Source: DATJZH01 sp035499215 (GTDB lineage Bacteria > Actinomycetota > Actinomycetes > Streptosporangiales > Streptosporangiaceae). Taken from it: DNA of 5,914 nt. The translations under genes were made by a program, and so were the position numbers. Below are positions 1 to 5,204 of this stretch, one piece after another. Numbering within the stretch: the first letter of the stretch is position 1; every line of letters starts with the position of its first letter. The stretch covers positions 1-5,914 of the forward strand of contig DATJZH010000082.1 in the NCBI GenBank assembly GCA_035499215.1, read 5' to 3'. The notes beneath the pieces were generated by a model. The model made no database searches, was not told the origin of the DNA, and saw only the letters and a program-made list of their open reading frames with translations.

Positions 1-48
1 CACCTCACGGTCGCGCGGCGGAACCTCCACGCTCACAGTCAACGGCAT
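1..48 (-). CDS. Possible 5' end of an unidentified leftward gene (partial)
   Basis: An ATG at 48 on the minus strand opens a reading frame that runs off the left edge after 16 codons (MPLTVSVEVPPRDREV). It would lie downstream of and in the same direction as the acetyltransferase gene. There is no Shine-Dalgarno sequence, but a promoter-like pair (54..82) is spaced so that a transcript could begin at or near this ATG. In other actinobacteria a membrane protein gene of the SepX/GlpR type often lies here, but these 16 residues do not look like its N-terminal membrane segment. An ATG at 55 in another frame closes after 16 codons. Sixteen codons are too few to assign a function, and the frame may be fortuitous. 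Confidence 0.35.
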   Translation of the reverse strand, partial: MPLTVSVEVPPRDREV

Positions 49-53
49 AAGCC

Positions 54-82
54 ATCGTCCGCGAGCAAGAATCAGAGGTCAA
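54..82 (-). promoter_or_regulatory. Candidate promoter for the left-edge gene, possibly leaderless
   Basis: On the minus strand TTGACC (82..77, 5/6 to the -35 consensus) is followed after exactly 17 nt by GACGAT (59..54, 3/6 to the -10 consensus). Five nucleotides then separate it from the ATG at 48. The good -35 and 17-nt spacing support a promoter, but the -10 is weak. If it is used, the transcript would start at or beside the ATG, which fits the lack of a Shine-Dalgarno sequence. Confidence 0.3.
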
Positions 83-139
83 GCTACCTCGTTCACGGGA
101 CACTAGAAGAGATCAAGCTGCGTAACGGGTCTCCCGCCG

Positions 140-787
140 TCATCCAGCCCGCGAGCGTGATGCGGTGACCGTGCTGCGCCAGCGCGCCATCAGGCCGGCC
201 TGCGCATCCTCGACGGTCAGCGCGTAGCTGAGGTGATCGCGCCACGATCCGTCGATGTGCAGGCTTCGGCGGCGGATGCCTTCCTCCCGGAATCCAAGCT
301 TCTCTACCACCCGGCGGCTTGCCTGGTTCTCCGGCCGGATGGTGGCCTCGATCCGGTGCAGGCCGACGACGAAGAAGCAGTGGTCTATCGCCATCGCCAG
401 CGCGGTGGGGATCACGCCGCGCCCGGCGCAGGCCTCATCGATCCAGTAGCCGACCTGCGCGGACCTCGCCGATCCCCAGACGATGCTGCCCACCGTAAGC
501 TGACCGGCAAACCGTCCGCTGTACGTCACCACCCACGGCAAGGTCAGGCCCTGGCGCGCCTCCTTGCGCATCGTCCGCGCCATCGCGACGTAGGGCCCGA
601 GACTGGACCGGTAGAGCGGCGTCTCCGGGTTGGTCGGCTCCCATTGCCGCAGCCACGATGAGTTGCGCACCCGGGTATCGCGCCATGTCGCGGCATCCTT
701 GGCTTTCACCGGGCGCAGGCTCACGGGCGCATTCAGAAGGGCGGGCTCAGTGAGGGTTACCGGCCACCCGCGCATGCGTGCCACCAC
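140..787 (-). CDS. rimJ: RimJ/RimL-type GNAT N-acetyltransferase
   Basis: A GCN5-related N-acetyltransferase of 215 residues that would transfer acetyl from acetyl-CoA to an amino group. RimJ/RimL relatives modify N-termini of ribosomal proteins, but substrates vary widely and none can be read here. An N-terminal substrate-side segment (SLRPVKAKDAATWRDTR, about 23-39) is followed by the core: strand VGYWID (112-117), acetyl-CoA loop AGRGVIPTA (121-129), and the motif-B region RIEATIRPENQASRRVVEKL (145-164) leading into GFREEG (165-170). Asn154 and the ASRRVVEKLGF run are the family hallmark. The start is uncertain: GTG at 787, GTG at 784, or ATG at 775 (211 aa, beginning MRGWPV). GGGG at 800..797 could serve the GTG and GGTGG the ATG. 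It is the last clear gene of the leftward run and is 102 bp from mogA. The rimJ symbol follows family and locus position only. Confidence 0.88.
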   Translation of the reverse strand: MVARMRGWPVTLTEPALLNAPVSLRPVKAKDAATWRDTRVRNSSWLRQWEPTNPETPLYRSSLGPYVAMARTMRKEARQGLTLPWVVTYSGRFAGQLTVGSIVWGSARSAQVGYWIDEACAGRGVIPTALAMAIDHCFFVVGLHRIEATIRPENQASRRVVEKLGFREEGIRRRSLHIDGSWRDHLSYALTVEDAQAGLMARWRSTVTASRSRAG

Positions 788-889
788 ACCATCATTCCCC
801 GGCAGCGGACCGGAGCGCTATCGGGTCACGCGATGAATGCATATTGATGCTTTATGTCACTAATCCACGATGACGAACTGGCCGGAACC
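788..889. other. Intergenic gap between mogA and the acetyltransferase gene
   Basis: This is the longest untranslated stretch inside the leftward run, and its middle (about 834-870) is clearly richer in A/T than its surroundings. It includes the palindrome ATGCAT at 837-842. Such a gap would fit a separate promoter for the acetyltransferase gene, but I find no well-spaced -35/-10 pair on the minus strand. I also see no stable hairpin with a T-run that would end the mogA transcript. Confidence 0.4.
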
Positions 890-1375
890 TCACGCCTGCC
901 GGGGATGGTCGCCGCCCCTTGCCTGGTCGACGGCATGTGTCAGCACCCTCGACAGTACCCCCATCCCGTCCCGCACACCGCCGGTCGAGCCAGGCAGGTT
1001 CACGATCAGCGTGGTCCCGGCAAAGCCTGCCAGCCCGCGGGAGAGCACTGCCGCAGGGACCCCGGCGGCCGCGCCGGCCGCCCGGATGGCCTCAGCGATG
1101 CCGGGAACCTCACGATCGATGACCATGCTGGTCATTTCCGGAGTGACGTCACCCGGCGTCAGGCCCGTCCCCCCGGTCGTGACCACCACGTCATAACCGG
1201 CCGCGACGCCGTCGCGCAGCGCCTGCTCGACCACGCTGCCGTCCGGGATGACCACCGGTCCGTCCACCTCGCAGCCGGCCTCGCGCAGCAGGCCCGCGAG
1301 CACCGGCCCGGACTGGTCGGCGTACGCCCCGGCGGCGGCCCGGTTGGACACCGTGATCGCCAGAGCCCGGATCAA
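890..1375 (-). CDS. mogA: Molybdopterin adenylyltransferase (MogA/MoaB family)
   Basis: A protein of 161 residues that activates molybdopterin by Mg-ATP-dependent adenylation, the step before molybdate insertion by MoeA. Visible family motifs are the N-terminal strand ALAITVSNR (4-12), the DQSGP segment (20-24), the nucleotide/pterin loop TTGGTG (66-71) with DVTPE (76-80), REVPGIAEA (89-97), SRGLAG (112-117) and NLPGS (127-131). Length is normal for the family. The start is TTG at 1375. The frame upstream has stops and no ATG or GTG, and family members begin right at this point (xRALxITVSNR). AGGAGG at 1386..1381 lies 5 nt upstream. The gene follows moaC through an unusual array of three 14-bp repeats (1377..1418) and should be translated by coupling. 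MogA and MoaB are hard to separate by eye, so the symbol could equally be moaB. Confidence 0.93.
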   Translation of the reverse strand: MIRALAITVSNRAAAGAYADQSGPVLAGLLREAGCEVDGPVVIPDGSVVEQALRDGVAAGYDVVVTTGGTGLTPGDVTPEMTSMVIDREVPGIAEAIRAAGAAAGVPAAVLSRGLAGFAGTTLIVNLPGSTGGVRDGMGVLSRVLTHAVDQARGGDHPRQA

Positions 1376-1376
1376 G

Positions 1377-1418
1377 TCAGCCTCCTCATGTCAGCCTCCT
1401 CATGTCAGCCTGCTCATG
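1377..1418 (-). repeat. Three tandem 14-bp repeats, each with start codon, Shine-Dalgarno and stop
   Basis: On the plus strand the unit TCAGCCTCCTCATG occurs at 1377-1390 and 1391-1404 (identical) and at 1405-1418 with one change (TCAGCCTGCTCATG). Read on the coding minus strand, the units supply ATGs at 1417, 1403 and 1389, and the next 14-nt step lands on the mogA TTG at 1375. Each ATG opens a five-codon ORF (MSRLT, MRRLT, MRRLT) whose TGA overlaps the next start by two bases, as in ATGA. The first ATG likewise overlaps the moaC stop (TGA 1416..1414). The two units nearest mogA carry a perfect AGGAGG 5 nt before the next start; the unit nearest moaC has AGCAGG. Confidence 0.9.
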
Positions 1419-1905
1419 GCCGCCGCCAGGTGCCCGTCTTGCCGCCTGTTTTCTCCTCGACCCGGACATCAGTGATCATCGCCGCCGGATCGACTGCCTT
1501 GATCATGTCGATCATGGCCAGCGCCGCGACGGCGACGGCCGTCAGCGCCTCCATTTCGACCCCGGTCCGGTCGGCAGTGCGGGCGGTCGCGGCAATCAGC
1601 ACGCCGTCGTCAGTCACCTGCAGGTCGACCGTGACCGAGTGCAGCCCGATCGGGTGGCAGAGCGGCACCAGTTCCGGAGTTCGTTTGGCGCCCTGGATCC
1701 CGGCGATCCTGGCCACCGCGATCGCGTCGCCCTTGGGCACCGTCCCCTCCCGCAATGCAGCCACAGCTGCCGCGGACAGCGCCACCTTCCCCGCCGCCGT
1801 GGCCGCGCGGGCGGTGACGGCCTTGCCAGTGACGTCGACCATCCGGGCCTGCCCGGCGGCGTCCAGGTGAGTCAGCCGGCGGGCTGCGCCGTCGGTGCCG
1901 GTCAC
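1414..1905 (-). CDS. moaC: Cyclic pyranopterin monophosphate synthase (MoaC)
   Basis: A protein of 163 residues that converts the MoaA product 3',8-cyclo-7,8-dihydro-GTP to cyclic pyranopterin monophosphate, the first committed intermediate of molybdenum cofactor. The sequence is near textbook: LTHLD (11-15) and MVDVTGK (22-28), KGDAIAVARIAGIQGAKRTP with Lys58, LCHPI with His84, GVEMEA with Glu117/Glu119, MIDMIKAVD with Asp133 and Lys136, and VEEKTGGKTG with Lys152. These match E. coli Lys51, His77, Glu112/Glu114, Asp128, Lys131 and Lys147. The GTG start at 1905 overlaps the moeA stop in a GTGA quartet, so translation is probably coupled. Its partner moaA is not in the window. The stop is the first element of the 14-bp repeat chain leading to mogA. 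Confidence 0.97.
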   Translation of the reverse strand: MTGTDGAARRLTHLDAAGQARMVDVTGKAVTARAATAAGKVALSAAAVAALREGTVPKGDAIAVARIAGIQGAKRTPELVPLCHPIGLHSVTVDLQVTDDGVLIAATARTADRTGVEMEALTAVAVAALAMIDMIKAVDPAAMITDVRVEEKTGGKTGTWRRP

Positions 1906-3110
1906 GGCAGCTCCAGCACGTCAACGGCGTCGCCGGGCGCCAGCCCGGTAACTCGCTCCGGGACGATGATCAGCGCATTGGCCCTGGCCAGTGCTGCCAG
2001 CTGATGCGAGGACTGGCCGGACACCGGTGCGACAGTTCCCGCGTCGTGGTCGAGGACCCCGCGCAGGAAGGATCTCTTGTCCGGCGGGGACCGCAGCGGC
2101 GCGGTCAGGACGGCATGCAGCGGGGTGGGCCGTTTCGGCGAAAGGTCTTGCAGGACACGCAGGGCCGGCGCCACGAAGATCCAGAATGAGACGAACGCGC
2201 TCACCGGATTCCCCGGCAACGTGAAGATCGGGGTTCCCGCGGCGCCGACAAGTCCGAAGCCCTGCGGCATGCCCGGCTGCATGGCCACCTTGCGGAAGCT
2301 GACCGTGCCGAGCCCGGACAGCGCCGCCTTCACGACGTCATGCTCGCCGCCCATGCTGACCCCGCCGCTGGTGATCAGCAGGTCGGCGCCGGCGATAGCG
2401 TTCCGGACCGCGGCCAGCAAGCCATCGCGGTTATCTTTCACGACCGGATGGCGGCTGGCGTCGCAGCCGGCCTGCCGCGCCGCCGCCGCCAGCATCCAGC
2501 TGTTGGACTCCCAGATCTGGCCAGGGGCCAGCGGCTGACCGGGCTGGGCCAGCTCGTTGCCCGCGGAGATGACGGTCACCCGCGGGCGCGGTCTCGCTCC
2601 CACGCTGCCATGCCCGGACGCTGCGAGCAGCCCGAGCTGAACCGGGCCCAGCCGGGTGCCGGCCGGCAGCAGCAGGTCACCCGGCCGGGCGTCGCCGCCG
2701 GCGCGGCGGATCGAATCACCCGCAGCGACCGCGCGGCTGATGGCGACGCGCTGCGTCCCGCCATCGGTCAGCTCCACGGGCACGACCGCGTCCGCGCCCG
2801 CTGGCAGCAGGGCCCCGGTCATGATCTTGATGCAGCTGCCGGCGGCAAGGTCGCGGCGGCCGGTGTCGCCGGCTGCCACCTCGCCGCTGACCGGCAGGAT
2901 CACCGGCGCACCGGCGGTGGCGGTCTCGACGTCGCCGGCCAGCACCGCGTAGCCGTCCATGGCGGAGTTGTCGAACGGCGGCAGTGGCCACCGCGCGGTC
3001 ACGTCGCCGGCCAGCACGGCGCCGTCGGCGTCCGCCAGGCTGAGCTGCCGCGGCGACAGCGGCCGGATGGCAGTCAGGGCAGCGGCGAGATAGGTGTCCA
3101 CGGAGTCCAT
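1902..3110 (-). CDS. moeA: Molybdopterin molybdenumtransferase MoeA / gephyrin-like Glp
   Basis: A protein of 402 residues, normal MoeA length. MoeA inserts molybdate into adenylated molybdopterin. Seen in order: FDNSAMDGYA (46-55), TGALLPAGADAVV (98-110), GDSIRRAGGD (131-140), SAGNEL (182-187), SGGVSMG (248-254) followed by Asp258, MQPGMPQGFG (277-286), LPGNPVSAFVSF (298-309) and the C-terminal beta domain with SGQSSHQLAALA (364-375). Glu186, Asp226 and Asp258 align with E. coli Glu188, Asp228 and Asp259, but E. coli GDEL is GNEL here and KPGKP is QPGMP. Those changes, and the galU neighbour, fit the actinobacterial Glp/MoeA1 branch, some members of which work in cell division. Adjacent moaC and mogA favour a cofactor role, and both could be true. 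The start is ATG 3110, since family homology begins at MDSVDTYL. The frame stays open upstream to 3377 only by lying over galU. The upstream GGCAGG is a weak Shine-Dalgarno; the gap to galU is 25 nt. Confidence 0.95.
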   Translation of the reverse strand: MDSVDTYLAAALTAIRPLSPRQLSLADADGAVLAGDVTARWPLPPFDNSAMDGYAVLAGDVETATAGAPVILPVSGEVAAGDTGRRDLAAGSCIKIMTGALLPAGADAVVPVELTDGGTQRVAISRAVAAGDSIRRAGGDARPGDLLLPAGTRLGPVQLGLLAASGHGSVGARPRPRVTVISAGNELAQPGQPLAPGQIWESNSWMLAAAARQAGCDASRHPVVKDNRDGLLAAVRNAIAGADLLITSGGVSMGGEHDVVKAALSGLGTVSFRKVAMQPGMPQGFGLVGAAGTPIFTLPGNPVSAFVSFWIFVAPALRVLQDLSPKRPTPLHAVLTAPLRSPPDKRSFLRGVLDHDAGTVAPVSGQSSHQLAALARANALIIVPERVTGLAPGDAVDVLELP

Positions 3111-3135
3111 GCGGCCTGCCAGGTGCGCTCGCAGA

Positions 3136-4083
3136 TCAGGCTCCGGCGGCAGTGCCCTCGCCCGCAGCGGGCGGTGGCATCCTGTCCACGAAGTCACGCA
3201 GCCAGGGCACGAAATCCGGCGCGATATCCGGCCGTTCGGCGGCGAAGCTGACCACGGTGCGCAAATACTCCTGCTTGTTGCCGGTGTCGTAGCGGCGGCC
3301 GCGGAACTGGACACCGTGCACGCCGCCGCCATCGATCCCGCGGTGCTGGTCCGCACGAGCGAGGGTCCGCAGCGCATCGGTGAGCTGGATCTCGCCGCCG
3401 CGACCAGGAGCCGTCTGCCGGAGCACCCCGAAGATCGCCGGGTCGCAGACGTAGCGCCCGATCACGATCCAGTTGGACGGAGCCTCGCCCGGGTCCGGCT
3501 TCTCGATCAGGTCCGTTACCGCGACGATGTCGGCAGATTCAGTCGGCTTGATCGCCACGCAGCCATAGGCCGACACCTGGTCGGGCGGGACTTCCATCAG
3601 GCCGATGACGCTCCCGCCATAACGCTGCCTGGCCTCGATCATGCGGGGCAGCAGCGGGTCGCGCCGGTCGATGAAGTCGTCACCGAGCAGGACGGCGAAC
3701 GGCGTGTTCCCGACATGCTCGGCGGCGCACAGCACCGCGTGACCGAGCCCGCGGGGCTCGCCCTGGCGCACGGAGTGGATCGTAGCCAGCTCGCGGGGCG
3801 CGCGCACCGCGGCCAGCCCGGCCTCGTCGCCCTTGGCCGTGAGCGCGGCCTCCAGCTCGTAGTTCTCGTCGAAGTAGTCCTCGATGGAGTACTTGCCGCG
3901 CCCGGTGATCAGCAGCAGGTCGGTCAGCCCGGCGGCGACCGCCTCTTCGACGACATACTGAATCGCGGGCTTGTCGATGACGGGCAGCATTTCCTTCGGT
4001 GTCGCCTTGGTCGCGGGCAGGAAACGGGTTCCGAGTCCTGCGACCGGGACGACTGCCCTGGTAACAGCAAGTGAGTCGGCCAT
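3136..4083 (-). CDS. galU: UTP-glucose-1-phosphate uridylyltransferase
   Basis: A cytosolic nucleotidyltransferase of 315 residues making UDP-glucose from UTP and glucose-1-phosphate, which feeds cell-envelope glycans, glycogen/trehalose and galactose metabolism. The N-terminal nucleotide-binding signature is intact: AGLGTRFLPATKATPKEMLP (15-34), then DKPAIQYVVEEA (37-48). Further motifs are RQGEPRGLGHAV (106-117), the metal-binding LLGDD (132-136), LIEKP (192-196), IGRYV (208-212), GGEIQLTDA (229-237) and YDTGNK (265-270). The C-terminus ends in a short Ala/Pro/Gly-rich extension (303-315). The ATG at 4083 is the natural start because family homology begins about ten residues later. No Shine-Dalgarno precedes it, and a -10-like TAAAGT lies 8 nt upstream, so the message may be leaderless. 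It is the first gene of the leftward run and is divergent from the cyclo-ligase gene. Confidence 0.97.
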   Translation of the reverse strand: MADSLAVTRAVVPVAGLGTRFLPATKATPKEMLPVIDKPAIQYVVEEAVAAGLTDLLLITGRGKYSIEDYFDENYELEAALTAKGDEAGLAAVRAPRELATIHSVRQGEPRGLGHAVLCAAEHVGNTPFAVLLGDDFIDRRDPLLPRMIEARQRYGGSVIGLMEVPPDQVSAYGCVAIKPTESADIVAVTDLIEKPDPGEAPSNWIVIGRYVCDPAIFGVLRQTAPGRGGEIQLTDALRTLARADQHRGIDGGGVHGVQFRGRRYDTGNKQEYLRTVVSFAAERPDIAPDFVPWLRDFVDRMPPPAAGEGTAAGA

Positions 4084-4118
4084 GATAAAGAACTTTAGCT
4101 ACCGCACTGGAGGACGCC
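4084..4118. promoter_or_regulatory. Compact divergent promoter region between galU and the cyclo-ligase gene
   Basis: Only 35 bp separate the two divergent start codons, so promoter elements must be shared or lie inside the coding sequences. The self-complementary hexamer TAGCTA (4096-4101) could act as a weak -10 for either strand. On the minus strand the overlapping TAAAGT (4097..4092, fits TAnnnT) is followed by 8 nt and then the galU ATG, the spacing expected for leaderless transcription. I see no convincing -35 on either strand. The plus-strand half also holds the Shine-Dalgarno of the cyclo-ligase gene. Confidence 0.45.
4109..4113 (+). promoter_or_regulatory. Shine-Dalgarno of the cyclo-ligase gene
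   Basis: GGAGG ends 5 nt before the GTG at 4119 and fixes that codon as the start. galU, on the other side of the same 35 bp, has no such site. Confidence 0.75.
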
Positions 4119-4754
4119 GTGCAGCGCACCGGCCCAGAAGGCTCGTCCGCCGATGTCGCAAGGCAGAAGACCGCGCTGCGCCGGCGTGTCGCGGCGGCCC
4201 GCACACGGCTGCCGGAGGCCGAGCGCATGTCTGCCGGGCGGATGCTGCGCGATCACGTGCTTTCCCTTCCCGAGGCGCAGATGGCCGGTACGGTAGTCGC
4301 ATACGTATCGGTGGGCACCGAGCCCAGCAGCAGCAGGCTGATCTTCGCCTTCTGGAAGCGCGGCAGCTACGTGCTGATCCCGCTGCTGCGCGCCGACGGT
4401 GACCTCGACTGGGCGTCATACGAAGGCCCGGACTCGCTGGCACCCGGGCCACGCGGCCTGCTCGAGCCCACCGAGCCGCCGCGCGGCGTGACCGCCATCA
4501 GCAGCGCGGACCTGGTAATCGCGCCGGCCCTGGCCGCGGACCGGCGGGGTTACCGGCTCGGCCGCGGCGGCGGCTGCTACGACCGGGCACTGGCCAGGGT
4601 CGGACCCGCCGTTCCCACGATCGCCCTGCTGTATGACGGCGAGCTGCTGGACTCGGTGCCGGTCGCACCCCATGACCAGCGGGTCCGGGCCGTCGCGCAG
4701 CCGGGGGAAGGAATCATCCGGCTGCCCCGGCGGTTGCTACCATTTAGCAGTTGA
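4119..4754 (+). CDS. 5-formyltetrahydrofolate cyclo-ligase (methenyl-THF synthetase)
   Basis: A protein of 211 residues that uses ATP to convert 5-formyl-THF to 5,10-methenyl-THF, returning the storage folate to the one-carbon pool. Family features in order: a basic N-terminal helix with Lys17 (QKTALRRRV, 16-24) for ATP/substrate binding, VAYVSVGTEPSS (60-71), YVLIPLL (84-90), GLLEP (113-117), LVIAPALAAD (132-141), the ATP-binding signature YRLGRGGGCYDR (145-156) and LLYDGELLDSVPVAPHDQRV (170-189). In the signature Cys153 stands where an aromatic residue is usual; the rest is intact. The GTG at 4119 is chosen from its Shine-Dalgarno. The last codons lie inside a CIRCE-like element that probably controls the next gene. 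It is divergent from galU and the first gene of the rightward run. I leave the symbol blank because naming (ygfA, fau, mthfs) is inconsistent. Confidence 0.95.
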   Translation: MQRTGPEGSSADVARQKTALRRRVAAARTRLPEAERMSAGRMLRDHVLSLPEAQMAGTVVAYVSVGTEPSSSRLIFAFWKRGSYVLIPLLRADGDLDWASYEGPDSLAPGPRGLLEPTEPPRGVTAISSADLVIAPALAADRRGYRLGRGGGCYDRALARVGPAVPTIALLYDGELLDSVPVAPHDQRVRAVAQPGEGIIRLPRRLLPFSS

Positions 4755-4770
4755 ACGCGGCGAGTGCTAA
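4744..4770 (+). promoter_or_regulatory. CIRCE-like HrcA operator upstream of the FmdB-family gene
   Basis: The left arm TTAGCAGTT (4744-4752), a spacer of exactly 9 nt (4753-4761) and the right arm GAGTGCTAA (4762-4770) match the classical CIRCE operator TTAGCACTC-N9-GAGTGCTAA at 15 of 18 arm positions, with a perfect right arm. The left arm lies within the last codons of the cyclo-ligase gene and the site ends 20 nt before the FmdB-family start codon. TTAGCA (4744-4749) and GCTAAT (4766-4771), 16 nt apart, each match four of six promoter positions, so the operator may cover a promoter. HrcA is the heat-shock repressor of groESL-type genes. As I recall, the mycobacterial counterpart Rv0991c is heat-induced and HrcA-linked. 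Confidence 0.65.
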
Positions 4771-4778
4771 TGCCGCAG

Positions 4779-4785
4779 AAGGAGG
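4779..4785 (+). promoter_or_regulatory. Strong Shine-Dalgarno that sets the FmdB-family start
   Basis: AAGGAGG ends 5 nt before the GTG at 4791. It lies downstream of the in-frame GTG 4764 and ATG 4770, so it can only serve the 4791 start. Confidence 0.85.
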
Positions 4786-4790
4786 AGCAT

Positions 4791-5198
4791 GTGCCGACGT
4801 ACCAGTACGCGTGCACCGAGTGCCGGGAGCGAACCGAGGTTGTGCAGAGGTTCAGCGACGAGCCGCTGACCGTGTGCACGGCCTGCGGTGGCAGGGTCCG
4901 CAAGGTCTTCTCGCCGGTCGGCATCGTCTTCAAGGGGTCGGGCTTCTACCGCACCGACAGCCGGGCGGCCGTCAGCGCCAACGGCAAGGGCGTGAACGGC
5001 TCGGCGCCGGAGAAGCCGGAGAGCGGAGCTGGCAGCGACTCTGGTTCGGCCGGGACCGACAAGAAGGCGGCAGGCAGCGACAAGAAAAAGACGGGGGAGC
5101 CCGCTGGCGCGGCCCCCGCGGCCGCGGCGTCTGCGTCCGCGTCCGGCTCGGGCACATCGTCCTCCTCCCCGTCTTCCTCGGGCTCGAAGGTCGCCTGA
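4791..5198 (+). CDS. FmdB-family zinc-ribbon protein, Ruc/Rv0991c-like
   Basis: A protein of 135 residues. The first 58 form the FmdB zinc ribbon (MPTYQYACTEC start) with two CXXC knuckles, Cys8/Cys11 and Cys29/Cys32, followed by the conserved FKGSGFYRTD (47-56). Residues 59-135 are a low-complexity tail of Gly, Ala, Ser, Lys and Asp without aromatic residues or cysteine, including DKK/DKKK clusters (90-100), an Ala/Ser run (105-118) and a Ser-rich end (123-132); it is surely disordered. The family was named as a regulator of formamidase, but that role is weakly founded. The mycobacterial relative at the same locus, Rv0991c (Ruc), is described as an oxidation-activated chaperone with this layout, and that is the likeliest role by analogy. 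The start is GTG 4791: homologues begin MPTYxYxC and the Shine-Dalgarno is correctly placed. A CIRCE-like site upstream predicts heat-shock control. The stop is 6 nt from the next gene. Confidence 0.9.
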   Translation: MPTYQYACTECRERTEVVQRFSDEPLTVCTACGGRVRKVFSPVGIVFKGSGFYRTDSRAAVSANGKGVNGSAPEKPESGAGSDSGSAGTDKKAAGSDKKKTGEPAGAAPAAAASASASGSGTSSSSPSSSGSKVA

Positions 5199-5204
5199 CC
5201 TGCC

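Noticed and set aside
126..136. Small hairpin CGGG-TCT-CCCG just after the acetyltransferase stop
   Set aside because: A four-bp stem with a three-nt loop and no following T-run is too weak to call a terminator.
1..168. Plus-strand frame open from the left edge to a TGA at 166-168
   Set aside because: No family signal, unusual composition for this genome, and it runs into the antisense of the acetyltransferase C-terminus. A tail of a rightward gene cannot be excluded but has no support.
837..842. ATGCAT palindrome in the mogA-acetyltransferase gap as an operator
   Set aside because: A six-base palindrome is expected by chance, and no longer symmetry or second copy surrounds it.
854..1870. 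Long plus-strand frame (338 codons) opposite mogA and moaC
   Set aside because: It lies antisense to two genes with unmistakable family motifs, is low-complexity Ala/Ser/Arg/Pro-rich, and is a typical antisense open frame of high-GC DNA.
3111..3377. Extended N-terminus of moeA starting at 3377
   Set aside because: The extra 89 residues overlap galU, have no family similarity, and MoeA homology begins at MDSVDTYL (ATG 3110).
2340..4074. Long plus-strand frames opposite moeA and galU (303 and 326 codons)
   Set aside because: No recognisable motifs, and the composition is that expected from the complement of GC-rich codons. The minus-strand genes explain the region fully.
4764..4790. Upstream starts for the FmdB-family gene at GTG 4764 or ATG 4770
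   Set aside because: They overlap the CIRCE-like right arm, precede the strong Shine-Dalgarno, and would add nine residues before the conserved MPTYQYAC start.
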